NCBI GenBank assembly: GCA_947652615.1
Contig: CANTDX010000001.1
Span: 1-64,000 of the forward strand
From: an uncultured Dorea sp.
Lineage (GTDB): Bacteria > Bacillota > Clostridia > Lachnospirales > Lachnospiraceae
Direction of reading: 5' to 3'
DNA length: 64,000 bases
The translations under genes were made by a program, and so were the position numbers. Shown here piece after piece: positions 28,021 to 36,405 of the stretch (its first letter is position 1; every line of letters begins with the position of its first letter). The notes below the pieces were generated by a model. The model saw only the letters and a program-made list of their open reading frames with translations, searched no databases and had not been told where the DNA came from.

Positions 28021-28422
28021 ATGCATCCTATTTCTGGAATAAGCTCTAACGCAACGCAACCGTCCGTACCGATCGCCGGTGCAGACGAACGAAAAAAGTC
28101 CAAGCAGCCCGAAACAGAACCCCAAGAGCGCCGTCAAAAACCTGTGACGGATGAATATATTCCGGAGGAAAAACCGGAACCGTCAGGGCGTTATTCACCG
28201 GGCAAAAACGAGAAACACTGTACCTGTAATACCGACAAGGTTGATCGTGAGATTGAAAGACTGAAGAAACAGAAGCAAGAGCTGGAGCGGCAGATTAGCA
28301 GGGAAACAGATGAAAACAAAGCAGAAGATTTGAAAGCAAAATTGGCACAGGCAGAAAAGGAATTGCGCCAAAAGGACAACGACACATATAGGCGGCAACA
28401 CGCTACATATACATTCTCCTAG
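28021..28422 (+). CDS. Small Pro/Glu/Lys-rich coiled-coil protein of unknown function
   Basis: 133 residues from ATG 28021 (MHPISGISSN), behind TTGGAGGGACC; an upstream ATG at 27979 lacks such a site. The first half is disordered and rich in Pro, Glu and Lys; it contains CTC, its only cysteines. Residues about 70-120 form a charged coiled coil (EIERLKKQKQELERQI), and the end is YRRQHATYTFS. It follows the kinase gene by 67 bases and ends at a strong terminator, so it is likely in the kinase operon. No family is recognised. Confidence 0.75.
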   Translation: MHPISGISSNATQPSVPIAGADERKKSKQPETEPQERRQKPVTDEYIPEEKPEPSGRYSPGKNEKHCTCNTDKVDREIERLKKQKQELERQISRETDENKAEDLKAKLAQAEKELRQKDNDTYRRQHATYTFS

Positions 28423-28429
28423 TACACCG

Positions 28430-28466
28430 AACGGCAGTTCTTGAGAAATCAAGAGCCGCCGTTTTT
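28430..28466 (+). terminator. Terminator after the kinase-small protein operon
   Basis: AACGGC pairs with GCCGTT and an inner TTCTTGA pairs with TCAAGAG around GAAA, followed by a short T-run. It begins seven bases past the stop codon of the small protein gene. Confidence 0.85.
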
Positions 28467-28525
28467 AGATCCGATAGCGATACTAAGGATCTGCGATAAA
28501 AAACCGCAGACAAAGACATCGGTTA

Positions 28526-28553
28526 TTGCTAAAAATATGAAATAGGTTATAAT
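28526..28553 (+). promoter_or_regulatory. Promoter of the plus-strand AAA/nuclease gene
   Basis: -35 TTGCTA (28526-28531), 16-base spacer, -10 TATAAT (28548-28553), about 45 bases before the ATG at 28605. Confidence 0.6.
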
Positions 28554-28604
28554 AAAAGGGAACATAATGAGTCAAATAATCCGGAAAGGACCGCGTGAGA
28601 TCAA

Positions 28605-30206
28605 ATGGCAAAATATTTTAACGTGAACGGCACCTGCAAGCCGAACATGCATTATATGGTCAATCTTGAGCCAAAACTGAAAAAAATAAAAGTTATGATC
28701 GACAACGGACAATATTTCACCATAAACAGAGCACGCCAATATGGCAAAACCACTATTTTGCGGGCACTATCAGAATATCTGAAGCATGATTATACCGTAA
28801 TAAGCCTTGATTTTCAGAAAATGAGCTCTTCAGATTTCGAATATGAATCCGCATTCGTACGCGGACTCGCAAGAGAGATTGTGAAAAGAATTCGTCATAC
28901 ACCGGATATTCCAGAACAAACAGAACACCAATTGCTTGCGCTGATCAACGCTCCTTTAAAACAGCCGAAGTTAGCTGAGATATTTGACTGTTTCAGTGAT
29001 TGGTGTGAATCATCCTCCAAACCGATTGTACTTCTCATAGATGAAGTTGATACTGCAGCTAATAATCAGATTTTTCTTGATTTTCTTGCACAGTTAAGAG
29101 CTGCTTACCTTGACAACGATATTACACCGACCTTTCAATCCGTGATCCTTGCAAGCGTTTATGATATTCGAAACATACGCAGAAAACTTCGCCCTGACGA
29201 AGAACACAAAATGAACAGTCCATGGAATATTGCTGCTAAATTTCGCGTAAATATGAGTTTTTCGCCAGAAGAAATTGCAGGAATGCTTAAGGAGTATGAG
29301 CAGGATCATCGTACTGGAATGGATATTGAAACTATGTCTGCCTTAATCTATGCCCGTACGTCCGGCTACCCTTATCTCGTTTCCAGTTTGTGTAAATATC
29401 TGGATGAAGAGATTGCCGATACTGCAGAATTTCCGGATAAGGGTCAAGCCTGGACAAAATACGGATTGATTGAAGCCGAAAAAATATTAGTGACCGATAA
29501 CAATACCTTGTTTCAGTCGCTTACAGCAAAATTGTCAGATTACCCGGAGCTTCGCTATGTATTGCATGATCTTCTCTTTACGGGCAGACCGATTCCATAT
29601 GTTCCGCAGAATCCATACATCGATGCTGCCGCAATGTTCGGTTTTATAAAGAACGATAACGGCACCGCTGTTATTTCTAACCGAATCTTTGAATCCGTAT
29701 TATATAATTTATTTATCTCTGAAGAATTTGCTACAAGTAAAATGTATGACGCAGGTAACCAGGATAGAAATCAATTTGTTGTCAACGGGCATCTTGACGT
29801 CAGAAGAATACTTGAGAAATTTGTAGAGGCATTCAATCACCTTTACGGAGACGCCGATGAAACATTCTTAGAAGATACCGGCAGACGCTATTTTATGCTA
29901 TTTCTAAAACCGATTATCAACGGAACCGGGAATTGCTATGTGGAACCTGAGACTAGGAACCGGGAACGTATGGATCTGGTAATCGACTACCGAGGCGAAC
30001 AACATATCTGCGAGCTCAAAATCTGGCGCGGGAACGCATACAACGAACGGGGCGAAGAACAGCTTTCCGGATATCTGGATTATTTCGGATTGAAAAAGGG
30101 TTATATGCTCAGCTTTAATTTTAATAAAAAGAAATCAATTGGTGTGAAAGAAGTGCATCTGGGAGACCGGGTTTTAAGTGCATCTGGGAGACCGGGTTTT
30201 AATTGA
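28605..30206 (+). CDS. AAA-like ATPase with C-terminal PD-(D/E)XK-type domain (C-terminus altered by duplication)
   Basis: 533 residues. FNVNGTCKPNMHYMVNLEPK opens the family; Walker A variant is INRARQYGKTTILRALSEYL (near 40-60), Walker B VLLIDEVDTAANNQIFL, then SVILASVYDIRNIRRKL. The C-terminal part has ERMDLVIDYRGEQHICELKIW, a D...ExK nuclease-fold pattern. The gene is a diverged paralogue of the convergent gene at 30275-31855. A 25-bp tandem duplication at its end shifts the frame: the last residues read SASGRPGFN, whereas without one copy they would read IEAVV and stop at 30220. Function is unknown; the family is common in gut Firmicutes and Bacteroidetes. Confidence 0.87.
   Translation: MAKYFNVNGTCKPNMHYMVNLEPKLKKIKVMIDNGQYFTINRARQYGKTTILRALSEYLKHDYTVISLDFQKMSSSDFEYESAFVRGLAREIVKRIRHTPDIPEQTEHQLLALINAPLKQPKLAEIFDCFSDWCESSSKPIVLLIDEVDTAANNQIFLDFLAQLRAAYLDNDITPTFQSVILASVYDIRNIRRKLRPDEEHKMNSPWNIAAKFRVNMSFSPEEIAGMLKEYEQDHRTGMDIETMSALIYARTSGYPYLVSSLCKYLDEEIADTAEFPDKGQAWTKYGLIEAEKILVTDNNTLFQSLTAKLSDYPELRYVLHDLLFTGRPIPYVPQNPYIDAAAMFGFIKNDNGTAVISNRIFESVLYNLFISEEFATSKMYDAGNQDRNQFVVNGHLDVRRILEKFVEAFNHLYGDADETFLEDTGRRYFMLFLKPIINGTGNCYVEPETRNRERMDLVIDYRGEQHICELKIWRGNAYNERGEEQLSGYLDYFGLKKGYMLSFNFNKKKSIGVKEVHLGDRVLSASGRPGFN
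30151..30200 (+). repeat. 25-bp perfect tandem duplication at the end of the AAA gene
   Basis: Copy 1 (30151-30175) and copy 2 (30176-30200) are identical, starting AAGTGCATCTGGGAGACC. Because 25 is not a multiple of three, the duplication moves the reading frame and creates an earlier stop at 30204. Confidence 0.97.
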
Positions 30207-30227
30207 GGCAGTTGTTTGATGATAAAT

Positions 30228-30261
30228 AGCCCCCTCACAGTTCCTTATTCTGGAGGGGGCT
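30228..30261. terminator. Shared hairpin between the two convergent AAA genes
   Basis: AGCCCCCTC (30228-30236) pairs with GAGGGGGCT (30253-30261) around a 16-base loop. It lies between two converging stop codons and may end transcripts from both sides, although T-runs are short. Confidence 0.65.
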
Positions 30262-30274
30262 TCATGAGAGGATT

Positions 30275-31855
30275 TCACTTACTGCCGTCCTCCCGGTATG
30301 CAATGATCACTTCATAGATCTTATGTCCATTATATTCAATTTCCTGATTTTCTCTTGGTGTCTTGAGATTCTCACAAAAACTTACCAGATATCCCTGCTC
30401 AAGCCCCCTGGCATCCAGATATCCCGCCAATTGCGCATATCCGTCTCTTTCCTTTTTTGCACCATGCCATAATTTTAATTCTACAATGAATTCCTCTGAC
30501 CCATAAAACACCTGGATATCCATCCTCGTATTCTGCCTGGTCTGAGCCTCCACAGCATAATGCCCGGTTCCATTGATGATCGGCCGCAAGAAGCTCAGGA
30601 ATAGCAGCCTGCCCTGCCGCTCAATAAACCGCCCGTCTTCCTTTCGATACTCCGATTTTAAGAACGCTGAAAAACGCTCCAATACCAATCTCATATCGAG
30701 TCTGCCGTCTCGAATATACTGCGATTTATCGGAATATTTGGGAAGCAGCAACTCCTGTGTCCTGCTTATAGAAATTAAATACTCATAAATATACGTCTCA
30801 AATATCTGATTCGAAATACTGACCTGCCCTTTTGTTTTTTGAAAGATCCCATACATCACTCCCCGCGCGATCTCCGGATTAGATACCACAAAGGGTACGG
30901 ACTCGCCTTGGACCAGCACGGTCTCAACCAGTTTTCTAAAGTCCGGATAATTCTCCAAATTCTTGATTATATCGTCAAATAATGTATTCGTTCCATGAAG
31001 CAAATCCTTCACCGCAGTCTGAACCCCGCTGATCGTCCAACTTAACTCTCCTTCATCTATTCTTTTACAAATCCAGCTTACAAGAAACGGATAACCGCCT
31101 GTGTATGCATAGATTCTCTCTGCTATGACATGGATATTCATTCCTGTCTGACAATCTGCCTCATACTCTCTCAGCATACTTTCGATCTCTCTTACAGAGA
31201 ATCCCATTTCCACATTAAAATCTGCCGCGATGTTCCAAGGACTATTATATTTCCGATTTTCTTCCTGCCGAAGCTTCATTTTCAGATTCTTGATATCATG
31301 CACACCAGCCAAGATCACACTCTTGAACGTATAATCACGTCCTGCATTCCTTCGAAGATATTTGGTACGAAGCAATCCCAAAAATAATAAAAACAATTGA
31401 TTATCAGCCACTCTGTCGACTTCATCTGCCATCAGGATGATCTCCCTGTCGCTATTCCTGCACAGTTCTGTTATCCTCCTGTTCAGATCTTCCATCGGCA
31501 GTGTCTCAGAAACAGGCTTCCTCCATTTTTCAAGCAATGTATCCGAAACATTCTCGGATACCAACCGGTCTTCAATCTTACTGACCAGCCCCAGTGCCAG
31601 AGAATACATAGATACAAAACAATCATCCGAAGCTTCAAAACTGATGTCCAATACAATATAATCTTCTCGTAATCGATGATATAATAACTCCAATGTCGTT
31701 GTCTTCCCGTACTGGCGTGCACAATTCATTGTAAAATATGCCCCGCGCTTAATATATCTCTCTATAATCTGACTGACTTTTTCGCTGGTATCTACCATAT
31801 AATGCAGCTTCGGAATACATAACCCTGTTATATTGAATTCCTTATTCTCCGACAT
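30275..31855 (-). CDS. AAA-like ATPase with C-terminal PD-(D/E)XK-type domain, paralogue
   Basis: 526 residues, same layout as the gene facing it: FNITGLCIPKLHYMVDTSEK, P-loop variant MNCARQYGKTTTLELLYHRL, Walker B IILMADEVDRVADNQLFLLF, SVILAGVHDIKNLKMKLRQE, and C-terminal RMDIQVFYGSEEFIVELKLW (D...ELK). The normal C-terminus ends KIYEVIIAYREDGSK. The start has GGGAGTGAAAGC before ATG 31855. The two genes converge on a common hairpin, so they arose by inverted duplication or by separate insertion. Role unknown. Confidence 0.87.
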   Translation of the reverse strand: MSENKEFNITGLCIPKLHYMVDTSEKVSQIIERYIKRGAYFTMNCARQYGKTTTLELLYHRLREDYIVLDISFEASDDCFVSMYSLALGLVSKIEDRLVSENVSDTLLEKWRKPVSETLPMEDLNRRITELCRNSDREIILMADEVDRVADNQLFLLFLGLLRTKYLRRNAGRDYTFKSVILAGVHDIKNLKMKLRQEENRKYNSPWNIAADFNVEMGFSVREIESMLREYEADCQTGMNIHVIAERIYAYTGGYPFLVSWICKRIDEGELSWTISGVQTAVKDLLHGTNTLFDDIIKNLENYPDFRKLVETVLVQGESVPFVVSNPEIARGVMYGIFQKTKGQVSISNQIFETYIYEYLISISRTQELLLPKYSDKSQYIRDGRLDMRLVLERFSAFLKSEYRKEDGRFIERQGRLLFLSFLRPIINGTGHYAVEAQTRQNTRMDIQVFYGSEEFIVELKLWHGAKKERDGYAQLAGYLDARGLEQGYLVSFCENLKTPRENQEIEYNGHKIYEVIIAYREDGSK

Positions 31856-31918
31856 GCTTTCACTCCCTTCGATGACTTTACGATTATTATACCTTCTCTC
31901 CTCCTATCCTACAAGTTC

Positions 31919-31946
31919 AAAAAAGAGGGCCGCCCGCCCTCTTTTT
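31919..31946 (-). terminator. Terminator of the sugar ABC importer operon
   Basis: On the minus strand AAAAAGAGGGC pairs with GCCCTCTTTTTT around a short GC-rich loop, twelve bases past the stop of the second permease gene. The A/T tracts on both sides could also stop transcription from the other direction. Confidence 0.85.
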
Positions 31947-31957
31947 ATAAACATATC

Positions 31958-32818
31958 TTATTTTACCGCACCGGCAACCACGCCTCCGATAATCTGCTTC
32001 TGGAGTACCACATACAGAATCAGGATCGGCACGACGCACAGCAGAAGTCCTGCCATAATGGTTCCGTAATCCGCCGAATAGGTCCCGTAGAAGCTATAGG
32101 TAGACAGCGGCAGAGTCAGTAGCTTCTTATCCGTCAGCACCAGAGACGGAAGCAGGAAATCATTCCAGAATGCCAGTGAATTCAGAATCACCATCGTGGA
32201 TATGATCGGTTTCAAGAGCGGAAGCACGATCTTAAAAAATGTCTGGGAATGGGTACAGCCGTCAATATACGCGGCCTCCTCAAGCGCCATGGGCACATTG
32301 CCTTTGATAAACCCATGGAACATGAACACAGACATCGCCATCGAGAATCCGGTATGCATAAATATCAAAGTAAGCCTGTGGTTCAATATATTCAGCGTTC
32401 CGCCGTAGATACTGACAAGCGGGATCATGATCGCCTGGAAAGGAATGATCATGGACGCTACCATAAGGGCAAATGTAAGCTTCGAGATCCCGTTATTGTG
32501 ACGAACAATATAGTATGCAAGCATTGCCGCAAACAGCGTCACAAGTACCGTTGCCGATACGGTCACAAGCAGCGAATTCTTAAAAGCATTGATGAAATCC
32601 ATCTGTGTAAATGCCTTAACAAAATTATCAAAGGACAGTCCCTTTATAGTGAACAGCCATGAAAACGGACTCTTAATGATATCTCTCTTCTGCTTCAGAG
32701 AATTGATCACTACCATGATAAACGGGAACATATATGCTATGAAGATAATGACCAGCCCCGCCATTGCAAGCGCATTCATCACTTTTCTCTTCGTACCGCC
32801 GACTGTTGTCTGTTTCAT
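31958..32818 (-). CDS. Carbohydrate ABC transporter permease (MalG-like)
   Basis: 286 residues with six predicted membrane helices and the cytoplasmic EAA loop EEAAYIDGCTHSQTFFKIVL-PLLKPI that contacts the ATPase. The ATG shares a base with the stop of the preceding permease (TAATG), so the two form a translationally coupled pair. The last gene of the binding protein-permease-permease operon. No ATPase is encoded; many Firmicute sugar importers share one MsmK-type ATPase made elsewhere. Confidence 0.94.
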   Translation of the reverse strand: MKQTTVGGTKRKVMNALAMAGLVIIFIAYMFPFIMVVINSLKQKRDIIKSPFSWLFTIKGLSFDNFVKAFTQMDFINAFKNSLLVTVSATVLVTLFAAMLAYYIVRHNNGISKLTFALMVASMIIPFQAIMIPLVSIYGGTLNILNHRLTLIFMHTGFSMAMSVFMFHGFIKGNVPMALEEAAYIDGCTHSQTFFKIVLPLLKPIISTMVILNSLAFWNDFLLPSLVLTDKKLLTLPLSTYSFYGTYSADYGTIMAGLLLCVVPILILYVVLQKQIIGGVVAGAVK

Positions 32819-33690
32819 TATGCTTCCACCTCCTGTTTCTTCGTTAAGTAAACTTGAAGACCGCTGATCACCGCAACGATGATAAACAGGATCAGCGCCT
32901 CCGCCTGGCCTACGCCGAACTGCCTTGACGTGAACGCCTTCTCATACACATGCATCGCCGCCATCTCCGTTGTTCCATAAGGCGCGCCCGCGGTCAATGA
33001 CAGGTTCACATCATATACCATGAACGCACGAGACAGGGTCAGGAACAGGCAGATCGTGATCGAAGACATCATAAGCGGCATGATAATATTCTTAAGCTTG
33101 ACGAAGCCTGACGCCCCGTCGATGCTTGCCGCCTCCATCACATCCTCGCTCAGTCCCATGAAGCCCGCCACATAGATCAGGATCATATAACCGGACAGCT
33201 GCCACACAGATACGACCACCAGCGCGATGAAAGCATTGGTCGGATCAGACAGCCAGGAGACCTCGAACAGCTTCCAGCCCGTACTCTCTCCGATATTTAC
33301 AAACACTCTGGAAAATACAAACTGCCAGATATATCCAAGCACGATACCGCCGATCAGGTTCGGTGTAAAGAAGCCTGCACGGAAGAAATTCTGTCCCTTG
33401 ATCCCTCTTGTAAGAAGATAGGCAATGCCAAACGCAAGTACATTTACGATCAATACCACGAAGATCACATACTTGAAGGTAAGGAGCAGCGACGTCCAGA
33501 ATTGCCCGTCCTGCATCACACCGCCGAAATTCTTAAGGCCGATAAAATTCTTAACCTTCGATACACCGTTCCAGTCTGTAAGTGTCAGATAGACACCATA
33601 TACAAAGGGTATAATGACAACTGCAAAGAAGCAAAACATCCCTGGCAATGCAAACATGCAGAAATCCTTCCCGTTATTTTTTGATCTCAT
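32818..33690 (-). CDS. Sugar ABC transporter permease (MalF-like)
   Basis: 290 residues, six membrane helices, EAA loop MEAASIDGASGFVKLKNIIM followed by PLMMSS. It partners with the MalG-like permease to form the channel. It lies 12 bases after the binding-protein gene. The substrate class (CUT1, oligosaccharides or similar) is inferred from the family, not from specific residues. Confidence 0.94.
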   Translation of the reverse strand: MRSKNNGKDFCMFALPGMFCFFAVVIIPFVYGVYLTLTDWNGVSKVKNFIGLKNFGGVMQDGQFWTSLLLTFKYVIFVVLIVNVLAFGIAYLLTRGIKGQNFFRAGFFTPNLIGGIVLGYIWQFVFSRVFVNIGESTGWKLFEVSWLSDPTNAFIALVVVSVWQLSGYMILIYVAGFMGLSEDVMEAASIDGASGFVKLKNIIMPLMMSSITICLFLTLSRAFMVYDVNLSLTAGAPYGTTEMAAMHVYEKAFTSRQFGVGQAEALILFIIVAVISGLQVYLTKKQEVEA

Positions 33691-33702
33691 ATTCCGCTCC
33701 TC

Positions 33703-35079
33703 CTATTCCTGCTCATCCCAGTATTCCTGAATAGACTCTGTAAGCTCTTCCCTGTCGCTTCTATCCACAAGGTACTTCTGCATTGCCGCTCCTAATACCG
33801 CCCAATGATCGTTCGGCACGATCGCGGATGCATTGAATGCCTTTCCTTCATGGACCTTCTGGTATATGTCCGCGCTCAGCGGATCGCTTGGTTCATATGG
33901 GTTATTCTGAAACGGCGGAATGATATTGCAGGTCTTAACAAGCATCTGCTGTCCGATCTCGCTGAACACGATCCAGTTCAAGAATTCCTTCGCAGCCTTC
34001 TGCTCCTTCTCTGTCGCGATCTGCCCGTCCAGCATCACCTGCTTGGACGGAGACGCCTGGATCTGCTGATTCACAAAATCATCCTCGTCATCGTTCAGGA
34101 AATACGGCAGGAATCCATATTCATCCTCTTCTTCGGCGCCGGCCTCTGAGATGTTCGGCCATGCCCAGTTCCCGTTGAACCAGAATGCAGTCTTACCGTC
34201 CGCCAGGTCGATCGCCATCTCATCGTAGTCCGCCCCGAGAGGATCTCCCTTCGCCACGTTGTATTTCTTCAATATGTCGAATGTATCAAGGAACTCTGAC
34301 AGCCTGTCATAGGATGCAAGGTCAAGCTTACCCGCTTTGATCTTCTCGATCACTTCCTGCGCTCCTTCGCTGGTTCCCTCGTATGTCTCATAGATGTACT
34401 GGAGCTGATGGGCGCCGAGCGACCAGTCTTCCTTCGCCATAGATACCGGCTTCTCCATCCCTGCGTCCACCAGACGGTCAAGAAGCTTCAAGAAATCCGC
34501 CTGGGTCGTAACGGAATCCGCGTCAAAGCTCTCGCCAAGCATCTCCTCGATCACCGCCTTGTTGTAAATGATGCCTCTTCCTTCGATACAAAGCGGAAAA
34601 CTATATACCTTGCCGTTCACCTCAGTAATATATCCTTCCGCTTCCTCAACCCACGGTTCCTCCGTAAGATCCGCCGCCTTCTCTTCGGCAAGTGCGATCA
34701 CGTCCGTCGTGTCCAGAATCGACGCTGTCGGAGGCGTCCCGGAATTATAGAGGCTTACCACCTTCGTATACGGAGAATCGCCGTCCGTAACCGGCATTAC
34801 TTCTACATGGACGCCGGATTTCTTCTCATACTCGGCTCCCATCTTCTCCAATGCCACCTGGATCTCAGCCTTGGAATTCAGAAGCGTGATATTGGTTCCG
34901 CTTAAGGACGAATCGTACTCGAATGTATCCACCGACGTATCGATCGGCACTTCCTTCTCCTCCTCGTTGGGATCGTCCGGATCGCTGGCGAACCCAAAGC
35001 GGCAGCCCGTCAGCATGGTCGTCAGCAGTACCGCCGCCAGCACCGGCGGGACTGCCTTTGTCACCAATTTCTTTCTCAT
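33703..35079 (-). CDS. Extracellular sugar-binding lipoprotein of ABC importer
   Basis: 458 residues. Signal peptide with lipobox LTGC (Cys 26) gives a lipid-anchored protein on the outer face of the membrane; an acidic linker (DPDDPNEEEKE) follows. The body is a family 1 solute-binding protein with the TEKEQKAAKEFLNWIVFSEI helix typical of maltose-type binders. The start ATG 35079 follows AGGAGGAATGAGTC. Its promoter carries an operator matching that of the divergent lacI-type gene, so the operon is most likely controlled by that regulator. Confidence 0.94.
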   Translation of the reverse strand: MRKKLVTKAVPPVLAAVLLTTMLTGCRFGFASDPDDPNEEEKEVPIDTSVDTFEYDSSLSGTNITLLNSKAEIQVALEKMGAEYEKKSGVHVEVMPVTDGDSPYTKVVSLYNSGTPPTASILDTTDVIALAEEKAADLTEEPWVEEAEGYITEVNGKVYSFPLCIEGRGIIYNKAVIEEMLGESFDADSVTTQADFLKLLDRLVDAGMEKPVSMAKEDWSLGAHQLQYIYETYEGTSEGAQEVIEKIKAGKLDLASYDRLSEFLDTFDILKKYNVAKGDPLGADYDEMAIDLADGKTAFWFNGNWAWPNISEAGAEEEDEYGFLPYFLNDDEDDFVNQQIQASPSKQVMLDGQIATEKEQKAAKEFLNWIVFSEIGQQMLVKTCNIIPPFQNNPYEPSDPLSADIYQKVHEGKAFNASAIVPNDHWAVLGAAMQKYLVDRSDREELTESIQEYWDEQE

Positions 35080-35115
35080 GACTCATTCCTCCTGTTTTGT
35101 AATATTTGCCTTGAA

Positions 35116-35176
35116 TAACCGGTAAAGTAACCGGTTATTTTATGTGTATAATATCATTATTATATACATCCGTCAA
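35116..35176 (-). promoter_or_regulatory. ABC importer promoter with LacI-type operator
   Basis: Minus-strand -35 TTGACG (35171-35176), 17-base spacer, -10 TATTAT (35148-35153). The operator, read on the minus strand as TAACCGGTTACTTTACCGGT plus TA (35116-35137), begins a few bases after the predicted start of transcription. A bound repressor would block initiation or elongation. Confidence 0.78.
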
Positions 35177-35240
35177 TTGTCAAAATCAACTTTGTGAATT
35201 CCATCCAAATCCAATATTTTAAAATTGTATATCTTCCACA

Positions 35241-35295
35241 AAACCGGTTACTTAACCGATTATTGATTGTCTGTTTCACTGGCTTTTGATATACT
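35241..35295 (+). promoter_or_regulatory. lacI-type gene promoter with upstream operator
   Basis: -35 TTGTCT (35267-35272), 17-base spacer, -10 TATACT (35290-35295). The second operator copy, AAACCGGTTACTTAACCGAT (35241-35260), lies just upstream of the -35. It shares ACCGGTTACTT-ACCG with the operator at the importer promoter, giving autoregulation or looping between the two sites. Confidence 0.75.
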
Positions 35296-35351
35296 AGTGT
35301 ATTATGATACGGTTGAAAAATACCAGAAAGGTTATTGTTATATCAGACATT

Positions 35352-36392
35352 ATGAGACACAAAAAGAATGTTACATTCAACGATATCGCCAAGTACACCC
35401 ATTTCTCCAAGACTACGATCTCACGGTATTTCAACAATCCGGATTCGCTGACCCTTGAAAATCAGGAAATTATTGCGAAGGCTCTTGTGGATCTCGATTA
35501 TAAAGAAAATAAAGTCGCACGTATTCTCGCCAACGGGAAGACCGAATTTATCGGCATTATCATCCCGAATCTGTTCTTCCACTATTATTCCGAGATGCTA
35601 GACCAGATCCTTGCCACGTACGAAACCTTCGGCTACAAATTCCTTGTCTTTATCGGAAACGGACAGGAGGTAACGGAGCGCAACTATATAAAGGAACTGC
35701 TCGCTTACAAGATCGAAGGACTGATTATCTTAAGCCATACCATTCCTTCCAGAGAATTGTCAGAGCTTGGAATCCCTATCGTGACGATCGAGCGCGAGGA
35801 CAGATATGTATGCAGTGTGAATACCGACAACTACATGGGCGGCTACCAGGCAGCCAGCCTTCTGGCCAGGCATCGCTGCGATGTCATCATTCATATCAAT
35901 TACATTAAGGCAACCGTCCATTCCGAGATCCCTGCTTACGGACGTATAGAAGGATTTCTTGACTGCTGCAAAGAACACAGCATCCGGCACGAGATGATCC
36001 TGAAGGAGATGGATGATACTTACGAATCCACCTCGCGCTATCTGTCAGATGTTCTGGAAAATATTGCCGGGAAATACCAGGGCCTTAAAAAAGGATTGTT
36101 CGTATCCAACGATACGCACGCAAACGTCCTGGTCAATCTGCTCGTGAGAAGGCACGGGAAGCTTCCTGATGATTTTCTTCTGGTGGGCTTCGACAATTCG
36201 CCGATCTCCCGGGAAGCAGTCATTCCCATCAGTACGGTCGGACAGCAGGTTGATAAGATTGCCTCTGAGGCGGTCAGTCTCTTGGTGGAACAGATGAATG
36301 AACGCAAAAAGAGGCGCCCCATTCCGCTTGAGGCGCCGATCCATAAGGTGATTCCACCTATACTTTTCAGACGGGAGACTACCGAGAGGTAG
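35352..36392 (+). CDS. LacI-family transcriptional regulator of the ABC importer
   Basis: 346 residues from ATG 35352 (MRHKKNVTFNDIAKYT). The longer frame from 35304 would begin within three bases of the predicted transcription start. The N-terminal helix-turn-helix is TFNDIAKYTHFSKTTISRYF, with hinge helix ENKVARILANGKT, and a periplasmic-binding-like effector domain follows (FIGIIIPNLFFHYYSEMLDQ). No strong Shine-Dalgarno site is seen before either start. Divergent from the importer operon, with matched operators in both promoters, it is the likely repressor, sensing the imported sugar or a product. Confidence 0.92.
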   Translation: MRHKKNVTFNDIAKYTHFSKTTISRYFNNPDSLTLENQEIIAKALVDLDYKENKVARILANGKTEFIGIIIPNLFFHYYSEMLDQILATYETFGYKFLVFIGNGQEVTERNYIKELLAYKIEGLIILSHTIPSRELSELGIPIVTIEREDRYVCSVNTDNYMGGYQAASLLARHRCDVIIHINYIKATVHSEIPAYGRIEGFLDCCKEHSIRHEMILKEMDDTYESTSRYLSDVLENIAGKYQGLKKGLFVSNDTHANVLVNLLVRRHGKLPDDFLLVGFDNSPISREAVIPISTVGQQVDKIASEAVSLLVEQMNERKKRRPIPLEAPIHKVIPPILFRRETTER

Positions 36393-36401
36393 CCTCCCGT
36401 C
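36370..36401. terminator. Hairpin at the lacI-type / chorismate mutase 3' junction
   Basis: GACGGGAG-ACTACC pairs with GGTAG-CCTCCCGTC around GAGA, overlapping the end of the regulator gene and five bases from the end of the convergent gene. No T-run follows, so it may protect mRNA ends rather than terminate. Confidence 0.5.
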
Positions 36402-36405
36402 CGGC

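Noticed and set aside
32818..35079. A missing ATPase gene in the sugar ABC operon taken as damage
   Set aside because: Binding protein plus two permeases without ATPase is normal for CUT1 importers of Firmicutes that share one ATPase.
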